Source: Comamonadaceae bacterium (GTDB lineage Bacteria; Pseudomonadota; Gammaproteobacteria; Burkholderiales; Burkholderiaceae_C). From it: 64,000 nt of DNA. The notes beneath the pieces are model-generated. The model was not told where the DNA came from and ran no database searches. It was given only the letters and a program-made list of their open reading frames with translations. The number at the start of each line of letters is the position of its first letter. Positions within the stretch are counted from its first letter, which is position 1. The translations under genes were made by a program, and so were the position numbers. The stretch is taken from positions 62,001 to 126,000 of the forward strand of contig JAIYAR010000018.1 of assembly GCA_027488985.1 (NCBI GenBank). Direction: 5' to 3'. Positions 52,442 through 61,603 of the stretch are shown piece by piece.

Positions 52442-52678
52442 ATGAAAACCACTGCTACCGAACTCAACCCCTTCAGCCTGATGATGGAGCCCGAGCTGGT
52501 TCTGCAAACCATGGAACGCTCCCAGCAGTTGCGCGGCCTGCGCCGCCACAAGCTGCGCCCCTTGGACAAGCCGCTGATTCCTTACACCAAGGAAGCCTTG
52601 GCCGCCCGCGCCGCTTTTGATGCAGCCATTGACGCGGAAGACTTCGAAGCCAACGCCGACAGCTACCTGCTGAACTGA
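52442..52678 (+). CDS. Small conserved-looking protein of unknown function
   Basis: A 78-residue cytoplasmic protein (LNPFSLMMEPELVLQTMERSQQL, LRRHKLRPLDKPLIPYT, ALAARAAFDAAIDAEDFEANA). A good ribosome site (CGGAG) precedes the ATG. Tone and composition match small unannotated proteins seen in Comamonadaceae, but I cannot name a family. It lies 94 bp before the Liv receptor gene, in the same direction, and may be a separate transcript. Confidence 0.75.
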   Translation: MKTTATELNPFSLMMEPELVLQTMERSQQLRGLRRHKLRPLDKPLIPYTKEALAARAAFDAAIDAEDFEANADSYLLN

Positions 52679-52771
52679 ACGGAGGCTTGCGCTTTCTGCA
52701 ACGGTGCAGCGGAAAGCGGGGGTGTTGGGCCGATAATGAAACGGTCCAACCCTCCACAAGGAAAGTTTGCA

Positions 52772-53968
52772 ATGCACCTGCCTCGTTTTGCCCCCTCCCG
52801 CCTGGTTTTGACCGCCGCTTTGGCTACCGCAACGGCAGGTGCCTGGGCCCAGTCCACTGAACCCGTTCGCGTCGGTTTGCTCAGCACCTTGTCCGGCCCC
52901 GGAGCTGGTTTGGGTGTGGACATCCGTGACGGCTTCCAACTCGCTGTGAAACTGAACGGCGGCAAGCTCGGCGGCCGCCCTGCTGAGGTCATCGTGGCCG
53001 ATGACCAAGCCAACCCCGAAGTGGGCCGCCAGACGGCCGATCGCCTGATCAAACGCGACAAGGTCGACTTCATGACCGGTATCGTTTTCTCCAACGTCAT
53101 GTTGGCTGTAGGCACCCCCACCTTCCAGTCCAAAACTTTCTACATCAGCGCTAACGCTGGCCCCTCGCAGTACGCGGGCGAGCAGTGCAGCCCTTACTTC
53201 TTCAGTGCCTCGTACCAGAACGACAACATGCACGAAGCCGTGGGTAAGACGGTCACCGACAAGGGCTTCAAGCGCGTGGCACTGATTGCCCCCAACTACC
53301 CCGCTGGCAAAGACGCCCTCACCGGCTTCAAGCGTTTCTACAAAGGCGAAATCGCCTCTGAAACTTACACAGCACTCAACCAGCTGGACTACGGCGCCGA
53401 GCTCTCCAAGCTGCGTGCCACCAAGCCGGACGCGGTGTACATCTTCCTGCCCGGCGGCCTGGGCATCAACTTCATCAAGCAATTTGTGGGCGCTGGCTTG
53501 TCCAAAGACATCACCCTGTTCGGCCCAGGCTTCTCGGGCGATGAGGACGTGATCAAGGCTGTGGGCGAGCCCATGCTGGGCATGTTTAACACGTCCCAAT
53601 GGGGCCACGACATGGACAACGCGGCCAACAAGAAGTTTGTATCCGAGTTTGAAAAAGAATACGGTCGCCTGCCCACCCTGTACGCCGCCCAAGGCTATGA
53701 CGCTGCCCGCCTGATGGATGCCGGAGTGCGCGACAGCAAGGGCAAGCTGGACGACAAAGCCGCAGTCAAAAAGGCGCTGGAAGCCGCCAAGTTCGACTCG
53801 GTGCGTGGCGCCTTCAAGTTCAACAGCAACCACTTCCCCATCCAGGACTACTACCTGCGCGTCATCACCCGCGACGCCAAGGGCCGCGTCACCAACCGCA
53901 CCCTGGGCACCGTGTTCAAAAACCACGCCGACGCCTACGCCGCCAACTGCAAGATGCCCGGCCTCTAA
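52772..53968 (+). CDS. Branched-chain-type ABC receptor (LivK-like)
   Basis: A 398-residue periplasmic binding protein with a signal peptide (MHLPRFAPSRLVLTAALATATAGAWA) and the type I fold of Peripla_BP_6: VRVGLLSTLSGPGAGLGVDIRDGFQLAVKLNGGKLGG, PAEVIVADDQANPEVGRQTADRL, and KGFKRVALIAPNYPAGKDALTGF. It is the first gene of the second ABC operon. AAGGAAAG precedes the ATG. Liv proteins bind branched-chain amino acids, but the family also takes aromatic acids and amides, so ligand is open. Confidence 0.9.
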   Translation: MHLPRFAPSRLVLTAALATATAGAWAQSTEPVRVGLLSTLSGPGAGLGVDIRDGFQLAVKLNGGKLGGRPAEVIVADDQANPEVGRQTADRLIKRDKVDFMTGIVFSNVMLAVGTPTFQSKTFYISANAGPSQYAGEQCSPYFFSASYQNDNMHEAVGKTVTDKGFKRVALIAPNYPAGKDALTGFKRFYKGEIASETYTALNQLDYGAELSKLRATKPDAVYIFLPGGLGINFIKQFVGAGLSKDITLFGPGFSGDEDVIKAVGEPMLGMFNTSQWGHDMDNAANKKFVSEFEKEYGRLPTLYAAQGYDAARLMDAGVRDSKGKLDDKAAVKKALEAAKFDSVRGAFKFNSNHFPIQDYYLRVITRDAKGRVTNRTLGTVFKNHADAYAANCKMPGL

Positions 53969-53984
53969 GGCCTGACGCGCGCGC

Positions 53985-54905
53985 ATGAGCGGAATTTTGC
54001 TGCTGGAGCAGGCCCTAAACGGCCTGCAGCTCGGCCTGATGCTGTTTTTGCTGGCAGCCGGACTGACGTTGGTTTTCGGCATCATGGACATGGTGAACCT
54101 GGCCCATGGTTCGCTGTACATGGTGGGCGCTTACCTGATTGCCACAGCGACCCAGGCCAGCGGATCGTTCTGGTGGGGTTTGGCTGCGGGTGTGGCGGGT
54201 ACTGCCGTATTCGGGGTGCTGCTGGAAGTGTCGGTGCTGCGCAGGCTCTACCGGCGGGACCACGTCACCCAGGTGCTGGGCACCTTTGCCATCCTGCTCA
54301 TGTGCAATGAAACCGTGCGCATGATTTGGGGTTCACAGCCCCTGTCGCTGAACCCGCCGGCCGCACTCTCGGGCCCGGTGGAGTTGTTGCCCGGCTTTTT
54401 CTACCCCGCGTTCCGCTTGCTCATCATTGTGGTCGGCTTGGCCACCGCCCTGTTGCTTTACCTGCTGGTGACGCGTACACGGCTGGGCATGCAAGTGCGT
54501 GCCGGCGCCTCCAACCGCGACATGGCTCTCGCCATGGGCACCAATGTGCAGCGCCTGTTCACCGCGGTGTTCGGGCTGGGCGCCGCTTTGTGCGCGCTGG
54601 CCGGCGGCATGCTCGGGCCTCTGCTGGCGGTGCAGGTGGGCATGGGCGAGAGCATTTTGATTTTGGCCTTTGTGGTCATCGTGATCGGCGGCATCGGCTC
54701 TATCCGTGGTGCACTGGTGGGCGCGCTGCTGGTGGGCATGGTGGACTCCGGCGGCCGCACCTTGCTGCCCATGGTGTTCGAGTCGCTGTTCGGCGCAGCG
54801 CTGGCGGCCGATGCGGCGCCGGCGGTGGCCTCCATCCTGATTTATGTGTTGATGGCTGCGGTGCTGTTTTTCAAGCCGCGCGGCCTGTTCCCTGCCCATG
54901 GTTGA
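53985..54905 (+). CDS. Branched-chain-type ABC transporter permease (LivH)
   Basis: A 306-residue permease with about eight membrane segments; LMLFLLAAGLTLVFGIMDMVNLAHGSLYMVGAYL is the LivH signature and MALAMGTNVQRLFTAVFGLGAAL the coupling loop. It follows the receptor by 16 bp and overlaps the LivM gene by 8 bp. Confidence 0.9.
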   Translation: MSGILLLEQALNGLQLGLMLFLLAAGLTLVFGIMDMVNLAHGSLYMVGAYLIATATQASGSFWWGLAAGVAGTAVFGVLLEVSVLRRLYRRDHVTQVLGTFAILLMCNETVRMIWGSQPLSLNPPAALSGPVELLPGFFYPAFRLLIIVVGLATALLLYLLVTRTRLGMQVRAGASNRDMALAMGTNVQRLFTAVFGLGAALCALAGGMLGPLLAVQVGMGESILILAFVVIVIGGIGSIRGALVGALLVGMVDSGGRTLLPMVFESLFGAALAADAAPAVASILIYVLMAAVLFFKPRGLFPAHG

Positions 54906-55869
54906 TTCTAACAACGCCCGCACCTCGCTGCACCACACACTGCACCTGCGGGCTGCACTCCCGGTGTTTCTGGTGCTGCTGGCCCTGCCGCAAATCACGG
55001 CGGCTTTGCACGCGGAGTTCTACGTCACGCTAGCCACTCGCATTGCGATTTTTGCCCTTGCGGCGAGCAGCCTGAACCTGATTCTGGGCTTCGGCGGCTT
55101 GGTGAGCTTCGGGCACGCAGCCTTTGTGGGCGCGGGCGCCTACACCGTAGGCATCCTGATGCAGCATGGCACCGTGCCCGCTGCAATTGCCTGGCCCACT
55201 GCCATGTTGGTGAGCGCAGCCTTGGCCTGCCTGATCGGCTTTATCAGCCTGCGCACCCAAGGCGTGTACTTCATCATGATCACGCTGGCGTTTGCGCAAA
55301 TGCTGTACTACCTGGCTGTCTCCCTCAAAACATACGGCGGGGACGACGGCCTGCCGCTGGCCGGGCGCAACACCTGGGCCGGCATCGCCCCTGACGACAC
55401 GGTGCTCTATTACCTCGCCTTCGGTGCGCTCACCCTGTGCCTGCTGTTCACCCAGCGCCTGCTGAACGCGCGCTTCGGTCAGGTGCTGCAAGGCCTGCGC
55501 GAAAACCCGGTGCGCATGCAGGCGCTGGGTTTTCCGGTGCTGCGTACCCAGCTCACCGCCTTCACATTGGCTGGCGCGATGGCCGGCTTGGCCGGCACCT
55601 TGCTGGCCAACCAAGGCGGTTTTGTCAGCCCGTCCATGATGCAGTGGAGCCAGAGTGGCATGCTGATGGTGATGGTGATTCTGGGCGGGGTGGGCCACTT
55701 GTATGGCGGCGTGCTGGGTGCTGCCGCTTTCCTGCTGCTCGAAGAAGTGCTGGGCCACACCACCGAACACTGGCAGCTGGGCCTGGGCGCCATGTTGCTG
55801 GCTGTCGTGCTGCTGGCACCGCGTGGCTTGGCCAGCTTGCGAAGCGTGTGGACGCGGAGTCGGGCATGA
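54898..55869 (+). CDS. Branched-chain-type ABC transporter permease (LivM)
   Basis: A 323-residue permease with about nine membrane segments; LNLILGFGGLVSFGHAAFVGAGAYTVGIL is the LivM signature, and VLQGLRENPVRMQALGFPVLRTQLTAFTLAG is the coupling loop. It overlaps LivH by 8 bp and LivG by 4 bp, so the set is translationally coupled. Confidence 0.9.
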   Translation: MVDSNNARTSLHHTLHLRAALPVFLVLLALPQITAALHAEFYVTLATRIAIFALAASSLNLILGFGGLVSFGHAAFVGAGAYTVGILMQHGTVPAAIAWPTAMLVSAALACLIGFISLRTQGVYFIMITLAFAQMLYYLAVSLKTYGGDDGLPLAGRNTWAGIAPDDTVLYYLAFGALTLCLLFTQRLLNARFGQVLQGLRENPVRMQALGFPVLRTQLTAFTLAGAMAGLAGTLLANQGGFVSPSMMQWSQSGMLMVMVILGGVGHLYGGVLGAAAFLLLEEVLGHTTEHWQLGLGAMLLAVVLLAPRGLASLRSVWTRSRA

Positions 55870-56642
55870 CCACCGGCGCAACCCCCTTGCTGCAGATCGA
55901 CACGCTGGTAAAGCGCTTCGGCGCGCTGACCGCCACCGACCACGCCAGCCTGCAAGTGGACAAAGGCGAAGTCCATGCCCTGATAGGCCCGAATGGCGCA
56001 GGCAAGACCACGCTCATCCACCAGATTTCAGGCGCGCTGCAGCCGGATTCTGGGCGCTTGTTACTCAACGGGACAGACATCACCCGCCTGCCCATGCACG
56101 CCCGGGTGAAGCGCGGGCTGGCCCGCTCGTACCAGATCACCAACGTGTTTTTGCGCCTGAGTGTGCAGGACAACCTGGCCCTCGCCCTGCAGGCGGTGGC
56201 GGGCAGCAGCATGCGCTTCTGGCGCCCGGTGCACGCCGAAACACAGCGCTTGCAGGCGGCGGCAGACGTGGCTGCACGCGTGGGCTTGCAGGCCCAGTTG
56301 CACCGGACAGCGGGCGCCTTGTCGCATGCCGAGCAACGGCAGTTAGAGGTGGGCTTGGCGCTGGCCAGCCGACCGCAATTACTGGTGCTGGACGAACCCC
56401 TGGCCGGCATGGGGCCGGACGAGTCCCAGCGCATGGTGGCACTGCTGCAATCGCTGCGCCCCGAGACCACACTGTTGCTGGTGGAGCACGACATGGACGC
56501 TGTGTTCCAACTCGCCGACACCATCTCGGTGCTGGTAGCAGGCCGGGTGATTGCCAGTGGCCAGCCGGACGCCATCCGCCAGAGCGACGACGTAAAGCGC
56601 GCTTACCTTGGCGACGAAGCCTTGCCGGAGGCCCGCCCGTGA
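55866..56642 (+). CDS. Branched-chain-type ABC transporter ATPase (LivG)
   Basis: A 258-residue ATPase: Walker A GPNGAGKTT, signature LSHAEQRQLEVGLALAS (a LivG-type variant of LSGGQ), Walker B LLVLDEPLAGMGPDES and H-loop LLVEHDMDAVF. The ATG at 55866 overlaps the livM stop (ATGA), so I prefer it to longer in-frame readings. Confidence 0.92.
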   Translation: MTTGATPLLQIDTLVKRFGALTATDHASLQVDKGEVHALIGPNGAGKTTLIHQISGALQPDSGRLLLNGTDITRLPMHARVKRGLARSYQITNVFLRLSVQDNLALALQAVAGSSMRFWRPVHAETQRLQAAADVAARVGLQAQLHRTAGALSHAEQRQLEVGLALASRPQLLVLDEPLAGMGPDESQRMVALLQSLRPETTLLLVEHDMDAVFQLADTISVLVAGRVIASGQPDAIRQSDDVKRAYLGDEALPEARP

Positions 56643-57355
56643 GCACCGAGACCCTGCTCGACATTCAGGGCCTGGAGACGGCGTACGGCAATAGCCAAGT
56701 GCTGTTCGGGCTGGACATGCAGCTCCAGGCAGGCACCACCTCCACCCTGCTGGGCCGCAACGGCATGGGCAAAACCACTACGGTACGCAGCATTTTGGGG
56801 CTGACACCACCACGCAGCGGCAGTATCCGTTTCCGGGGCGAGCGCATTGATGGCTTGAGCCCCGACCGCATCGCCCGCATGGGCGTGGCACTGGTTCCCG
56901 AGGGGCGGCAGATTTTCCCCAACCTCACGGTGCAAGAGAACCTGATTGCCTTTGCCGCGCGCCGCAATGCCAGTGCCCAGCCCTGGACGCTGGAGCGGAT
57001 TTACCACCTCTTCCCGGTGCTGAAGCAACGCGCGCGCAACATGGGCAACCAGCTCTCCGGCGGCGAGCAGCAGATGCTGGCCATTGGCCGCGCGCTTATG
57101 ACCAACCCGTACCTGCTGATCCTGGACGAAGCCACCGAAGGCCTGGCGCCACTCATCCGTGAAGACATCTGGCGCTGCCTGGACACCCTGCGCGCCCAGG
57201 GCCAGAGCGTGCTGGTCATCGACAAATATGTGCAGCGCCTGATTGTCCTGGCCGGCCACCACACCATCATGGAGCGCGGCCGCGCGGTCTGGAGTGGCGA
57301 CTCGACCACCCTGGCCGCACAACCCGAACTCTGGCACCGCTACGTCGGCATTTGA
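56639..57355 (+). CDS. Branched-chain-type ABC transporter ATPase (LivF)
   Basis: A 238-residue ATPase: Walker A GRNGMGKTT, signature LSGGEQQMLAIGRAL, Walker B LLILDEATEGLAP, and VPEGRQIFPNLTVQENL typical of LivF. I choose the GTG at 56639, which overlaps the livG stop as GTGA; other readings extend into livG. The usual Pro of the Walker B DEP is replaced by Ala (DEATEG), an oddity that is also known in related transporters. Confidence 0.9.
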   Translation: MSTETLLDIQGLETAYGNSQVLFGLDMQLQAGTTSTLLGRNGMGKTTTVRSILGLTPPRSGSIRFRGERIDGLSPDRIARMGVALVPEGRQIFPNLTVQENLIAFAARRNASAQPWTLERIYHLFPVLKQRARNMGNQLSGGEQQMLAIGRALMTNPYLLILDEATEGLAPLIREDIWRCLDTLRAQGQSVLVIDKYVQRLIVLAGHHTIMERGRAVWSGDSTTLAAQPELWHRYVGI

Positions 57356-57374
57356 ACCATCAAGGACTACCACC

Positions 57375-58238
57375 ATGCCCAAGCTCTACCGCGACTTTGA
57401 CACCCAAGCGCAGATCGACGCGCAGTACAACCCCTCTATCGCGCTGCCCGACCCATCCGCGCCCGGCAAGCACTTTGCCGCACAGGCCGAAAAGGCCCGC
57501 AGCACCCTCAAGCACCACGCGGGCATCCCCTTTGGCCCAACGGTCCATGAGACGCTGGACATCTTTCCGACAGACGTGCCCAACGCGCCCGTCTTCGTGT
57601 TTATTCACGGCGGCTACTGGCGCGCCTTCCAGAGCAAAGACTTTCATGGCGTGGCCCTGGGCCTGCACGCCAGCGGCATCACCACCGTGGTGGTGAACTA
57701 CGCGTTGGCGCCCTTTGTGACGATTGACGAAATCACCCGCCAGGTACGCGCGGCCGTGGCCTGGACGCTGCGCAACATCCAACACTACGGCGGCGACCCA
57801 ACCCGCGTGGGCGTGGGCGGCCACTCTGCCGGTGGCCATCTGGGCGCCATGTGCCTGCAAACCGCATGGGACACCGATTACGGTCTGCCTCGCGACCCGC
57901 TCAAGGCCGGCTTGCTGTTCAGCGGCCTCTATGAGTTGGAACCCCTGCGCTACAGCTACCTGCAACCCATGATCCAGCTGGATGAGGGCATCATCCGCCG
58001 CCAGTCCCCCACGCCCAACCTGCGCGCGTGCCCTACGCCTACCTGGGTGGTCTGGGGTGGTGCCGAGTCCGGTGAGTTCGCCCGCCAGTCCACCGGCTAC
58101 CGCGATGCGGCAGTGAGTCTGGGCAACCCGGTGGAGCTGAGCGCCATCGATGGCGCTGACCACTTCTCCGTGATTCACGGACTGGAAGACGCCAACAGCC
58201 CCGTGTGCCGCTGGCTGCACCAGAAGCTGACCGCTTGA
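57375..58238 (+). CDS. Alpha/beta-hydrolase (arylformamidase-like)
   Basis: A 287-residue esterase: oxyanion hole HGGYWRAFQSKDF, nucleophile elbow GGHSAGGHLG, and a C-terminal DGADHFSVIHGL with the catalytic His. The HGGYW and GHSAGGH pair and MPKLYRDFDTQAQIDAQYNPS opening match arylformamidase (kynurenine formamidase)-like enzymes. It is 19 bp after livF and likely co-transcribed, so the imported compound may be an ester or formamide. A G in RBS position (AAGGAC) supports the ATG. Confidence 0.8.
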   Translation: MPKLYRDFDTQAQIDAQYNPSIALPDPSAPGKHFAAQAEKARSTLKHHAGIPFGPTVHETLDIFPTDVPNAPVFVFIHGGYWRAFQSKDFHGVALGLHASGITTVVVNYALAPFVTIDEITRQVRAAVAWTLRNIQHYGGDPTRVGVGGHSAGGHLGAMCLQTAWDTDYGLPRDPLKAGLLFSGLYELEPLRYSYLQPMIQLDEGIIRRQSPTPNLRACPTPTWVVWGGAESGEFARQSTGYRDAAVSLGNPVELSAIDGADHFSVIHGLEDANSPVCRWLHQKLTA

Positions 58239-58260
58239 ACCGCCGACATTGAAGCCAAAT

Positions 58261-58312
58261 CGGCCTCTGGCGCCCATCGAATGTGCGCGAGCAGCTCCTG
58301 AAATAATAGCAA
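58261..58312 (+). repeat. Comamonadaceae-type intergenic repeat (copy 6)
   Basis: CTCTGGCGCCCATCGAATGT, then GCGCGAGCAGCTCCTGAAATAATAGCAA. It lies between the hydrolase gene and the convergent GGDEF-EAL gene, ending 2 bp before the latter's stop. Confidence 0.8.
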
Positions 58313-58313
58313 A

Positions 58314-61300
58314 CTAGCCTGCAAGCGGCGGCCGGCGGCGGTCCTCGCGCAGGGCGTGGCTGCGCAGGTAACTCACCCACTCGGCCAAGGGAACGGGCCT
58401 GCTAAAGCAGTAGCCCTGCAGCTCGTCACAGCCCAGAGCGGTCAAAGTCTGGGCAGTGGGCAGGTTCTCTACCCCCTCGGCCACCACCTTCAGGCCCAGT
58501 GTGTGACCCAGCGCAATCACCGCGTGCACGATGGCGGCATCGGCGCTGTCTTCCAGCATGCCAAGCACAAACGACTGGTCAACCTTGAGCTTGTCGATGT
58601 CGAAGCGCTTGAGGTAGGCCAGGCTGGAATAGCCGGTGCCGAAGTCGTCAATCGCCACCTTCACACCCAGCGCCTTGAGCGCGGCCACCTGCTGCTGGGC
58701 AGCCACCGGGTTGTCCATCAGATGGGATTCGGTGAGCTCCAGCTCCAGTTGTGCGGGTGGCATATGGGTGTCGCGCAGCACAGCGCTGAGCTGCTCCACC
58801 AGCTCAGGGTCGGCCAGTTGGGCGACGGACAGGTTGACCGACAGCTCCAGCCCCTTGCAGATGCCTTGCGCCTCCATCTCCATCCAGTTGCGGCAAGCTT
58901 CACGCAACACCCAGGCCCCGATGGGTTTGATCAAGCCGCTTTCCTCGGCGACATGGATGAACTCCCCCGGAGGCACCTGCCCTAGCACCGGGTTCTTCCA
59001 GCGCAGCAGCGCCTCGGCACCCTGCACTTTGCGCGTGCGGGCATTGAGACGCGGCTGGTAATGCAAGCTGAACTCGTCATTGGCCAGCGCCTGGCGCAGC
59101 TGGGTCTCCATGGACTGTCGGGCGAGCACCCGCTGATCAGTCTCGGGCGAGAAGAAGCGCGCCATGTCGCGCCCGGCGGACTTGGCCTCGTACATGGCTG
59201 CGTCGGCGCGGCGCATCAGCTCGTCCTGATCCGTCGCGTCCTCAGGGTACAAGGCCACGCCCACACTGCAGGACACGGTGAGCACATGGCCATCGACGGT
59301 GGCGGTCTGGCGGATGGTTGGAATCAGGCGGTCGTTGACCATGGCGGTCAGCTCCGGCAGATCGGTCACATGGCGCAGGATGATGACGAACTCGTCGCCA
59401 CCCAGACGACTGACCGTATCGTCCGAACGCACCGCGCTGCTGAGGCGGCGCGCCACGGTGCGCAGCAAGCCATCGCCAATGTGATGGCCCAAGGTGTCGT
59501 TGATGAGCTTGAAACGGTCCAGATCGATAAACAACACAGCCACCTTCTCGCCGGTGTGGCGTGCGCTGGCAATCGCCTCGCCCAGGCGCTGCTGGCACAA
59601 GGCGCGGTTAGGCAGTTCGGTCAGAACATCGTGTTGGGCCAGGAAGCGGATACGCTCTTCCTTGGCTTTGCGGTCGGTGATATCGATGGAAATGCCGATG
59701 TAATTCACTACCTCGCCGCTGGTGGCACTCTTGTGCACCGAGGACACCATCAGCCATGCGGGGTAGTTTTCCCCGTTCTGCTTGCAGAAGTGCACTTCGC
59801 CCTGCCAGTCGTTCTGGTCTTCGAGGTCGGCCCACAAGGTATCTTGGGGCGTGCTCATCACAAAGCTCAAGTCCTGACCCAGCGCTTCGTAAAAGTCATA
59901 GCCGGTACTGCGGCAGAACGCCTGGTTCACGCTGATGATTTTGCGGGCGCCATCCATGATGATGATGCTCTCGCTGGACGCCTCGAAGACCTTGGCCCAC
60001 AGTTCCAGACGCTGTTCCATCACCTTGAGCTTGTTGATGGGGGTGAATGCAGTGAGCACCGCGTCGCGCCCCTGGAAGTTCAGCCGTCGGGCCGAGAGCA
60101 CCGCCCAGGACGGCGTCGTGCCGCCGTGCCAGCGCACCTCGAATTCATCCACCGCATCGAAGTCTGCCAGTCGCTGGAAAAAGCGCGCGCGCACACCGGG
60201 CTCCAAGCCGTGGCGCCAAGGGTCGTCCGTGCGCTCACCAAGCCAGGGCTGGGCCGGGGTATTGACGTGGAGCACCTGATGGTCCGGCACCGAAGTCACG
60301 ACCATCGGAATGGGCAAGGCCTCTACCAACTCGCGCTGGGCCTCTGCCGCGCGGGCGCTGGCGGCCAACTCCTGCTGCACCAAACGGTCACGGTCCAGCT
60401 GGGCGAGCATCCCGTTGAACGCTGCAAACAGCTGACCGATCTCATCGCGGCTGTGCCACTCGGCGCGCAGGCTGTAGTCGGCCTTGCGGCGCACGTCGTG
60501 CGCAACGCGGGCCAGGCTCTGCAAAGGTTTGGCAATCTGGCTGGCGACCAGATAGACCAGGCTCAAAATGCCTCCCAAGAGCAAAAGAGCCGTGCCCAAA
60601 TGCAGCCACATCCGCTGAAAGAGCTGGTCCACCCGGTTTTGCAGCAGGATCTGTAGCTGGGCAATGCCTACCTTCCAGCTCGCCGACAAGTCTTGCAATG
60701 CCTTGCGGTAGCTGGCGTTCAGGCGCGCGGCCTGGTCGGGGGTGATGGTGGTGTTGTTGACATCGTGGACAGCCCGGGCGAACTGGGCGACGGAGCTGCG
60801 CAAAGCTTCCCGGCCGGGCTTCAAAGCAGCCCGCAGCTCCGGCGAGCCGGCCAACCAGGTCTGTTCGTAATCAGACTCCAGCCCTTGTTGCACCGCGTCG
60901 AGCCGGCCCAACAGAGTGAGCAATTGCGCATTCGGATTGAAGCCCGGTACCCGTAAACCCCAATTCGCCATGAAGTTGTGGGTGTCCAGCAGTACCTGCA
61001 GGAGCTCTGGCAAGCGCAGTAGGGTGAGGGACATGACGTAATAGCTGTCGAGGTCCGGGTCCAGGATCAGGTTGGACTGGTTGCCCACGATGGTGAGCAG
61101 GTCGCGCGCTTGCTCCAGCATGCGGGCGTGTTCGGTATCGGTGCGAGACTCGACCAGCAGCTCATGCAGACGCTGGGACGCAGCCGCTGTATTGAGTTCC
61201 GCGTCATAGGCAGCCCGGGCTTTGTCGAGCTGCGGCAAGGTGGCTTCCCCGGGACGGTCGGCTGGCAGAAGGATGGCGTCCATCACGTTGTGGCGCACCA

Positions 61301-61475
61301 CTTCGATGTAGCTCGCGCCCACGATTTCCTTGCGGGCAAAGTCAATCGCAAGATATTTTTCGTGGATCAGGATGCCGGAGACGTATATGACCGCAGTCAA
61401 ATCCAGCAAATAGATGAGCGTGAGCTTGCGCCCGACACTCAGGCGCCCCAACCACAACGGAATTTTTGACAGCAT
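58314..61475 (-). CDS. HAMP-PAS-GGDEF-EAL membrane sensor protein
   Basis: A 1053-residue protein: a membrane segment near 15-35, a periplasmic helical domain (about 36-295), a second membrane segment, a HAMP linker (about 315-370), two PAS regions (about 385-500 and 505-625), a GGDEF domain with RLGGDEF near 690 and an EAL domain with EALLRW near 820, followed by DDFGTGYSSLAYL. Both catalytic motifs are intact. The periplasmic part has no motif I recognise. The start is the ATG at 61475 (MLSKIPLWLGRLSVG). Confidence 0.9.
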   Translation of the reverse strand: MLSKIPLWLGRLSVGRKLTLIYLLDLTAVIYVSGILIHEKYLAIDFARKEIVGASYIEVVRHNVMDAILLPADRPGEATLPQLDKARAAYDAELNTAAASQRLHELLVESRTDTEHARMLEQARDLLTIVGNQSNLILDPDLDSYYVMSLTLLRLPELLQVLLDTHNFMANWGLRVPGFNPNAQLLTLLGRLDAVQQGLESDYEQTWLAGSPELRAALKPGREALRSSVAQFARAVHDVNNTTITPDQAARLNASYRKALQDLSASWKVGIAQLQILLQNRVDQLFQRMWLHLGTALLLLGGILSLVYLVASQIAKPLQSLARVAHDVRRKADYSLRAEWHSRDEIGQLFAAFNGMLAQLDRDRLVQQELAASARAAEAQRELVEALPIPMVVTSVPDHQVLHVNTPAQPWLGERTDDPWRHGLEPGVRARFFQRLADFDAVDEFEVRWHGGTTPSWAVLSARRLNFQGRDAVLTAFTPINKLKVMEQRLELWAKVFEASSESIIIMDGARKIISVNQAFCRSTGYDFYEALGQDLSFVMSTPQDTLWADLEDQNDWQGEVHFCKQNGENYPAWLMVSSVHKSATSGEVVNYIGISIDITDRKAKEERIRFLAQHDVLTELPNRALCQQRLGEAIASARHTGEKVAVLFIDLDRFKLINDTLGHHIGDGLLRTVARRLSSAVRSDDTVSRLGGDEFVIILRHVTDLPELTAMVNDRLIPTIRQTATVDGHVLTVSCSVGVALYPEDATDQDELMRRADAAMYEAKSAGRDMARFFSPETDQRVLARQSMETQLRQALANDEFSLHYQPRLNARTRKVQGAEALLRWKNPVLGQVPPGEFIHVAEESGLIKPIGAWVLREACRNWMEMEAQGICKGLELSVNLSVAQLADPELVEQLSAVLRDTHMPPAQLELELTESHLMDNPVAAQQQVAALKALGVKVAIDDFGTGYSSLAYLKRFDIDKLKVDQSFVLGMLEDSADAAIVHAVIALGHTLGLKVVAEGVENLPTAQTLTALGCDELQGYCFSRPVPLAEWVSYLRSHALREDRRRPPLAG

Positions 61476-61603
61476 GTGTAAGGCCCGATCTCCAGAGCCA
61501 CCCGCCCACGCGGGCTCCAACGGCTTTCCACCATGCTAGCAATAAACGCACCAGAGGCGCCCCAATAGGGTGCGCTGCCCCAACTATGTAGAAAAGTAGG
61601 CTG

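Noticed and set aside
52382..54121. Open frame of 579 codons on the minus strand
   Set aside because: Antisense to the Liv receptor gene and start of livH; no domain, signal or ribosome site.
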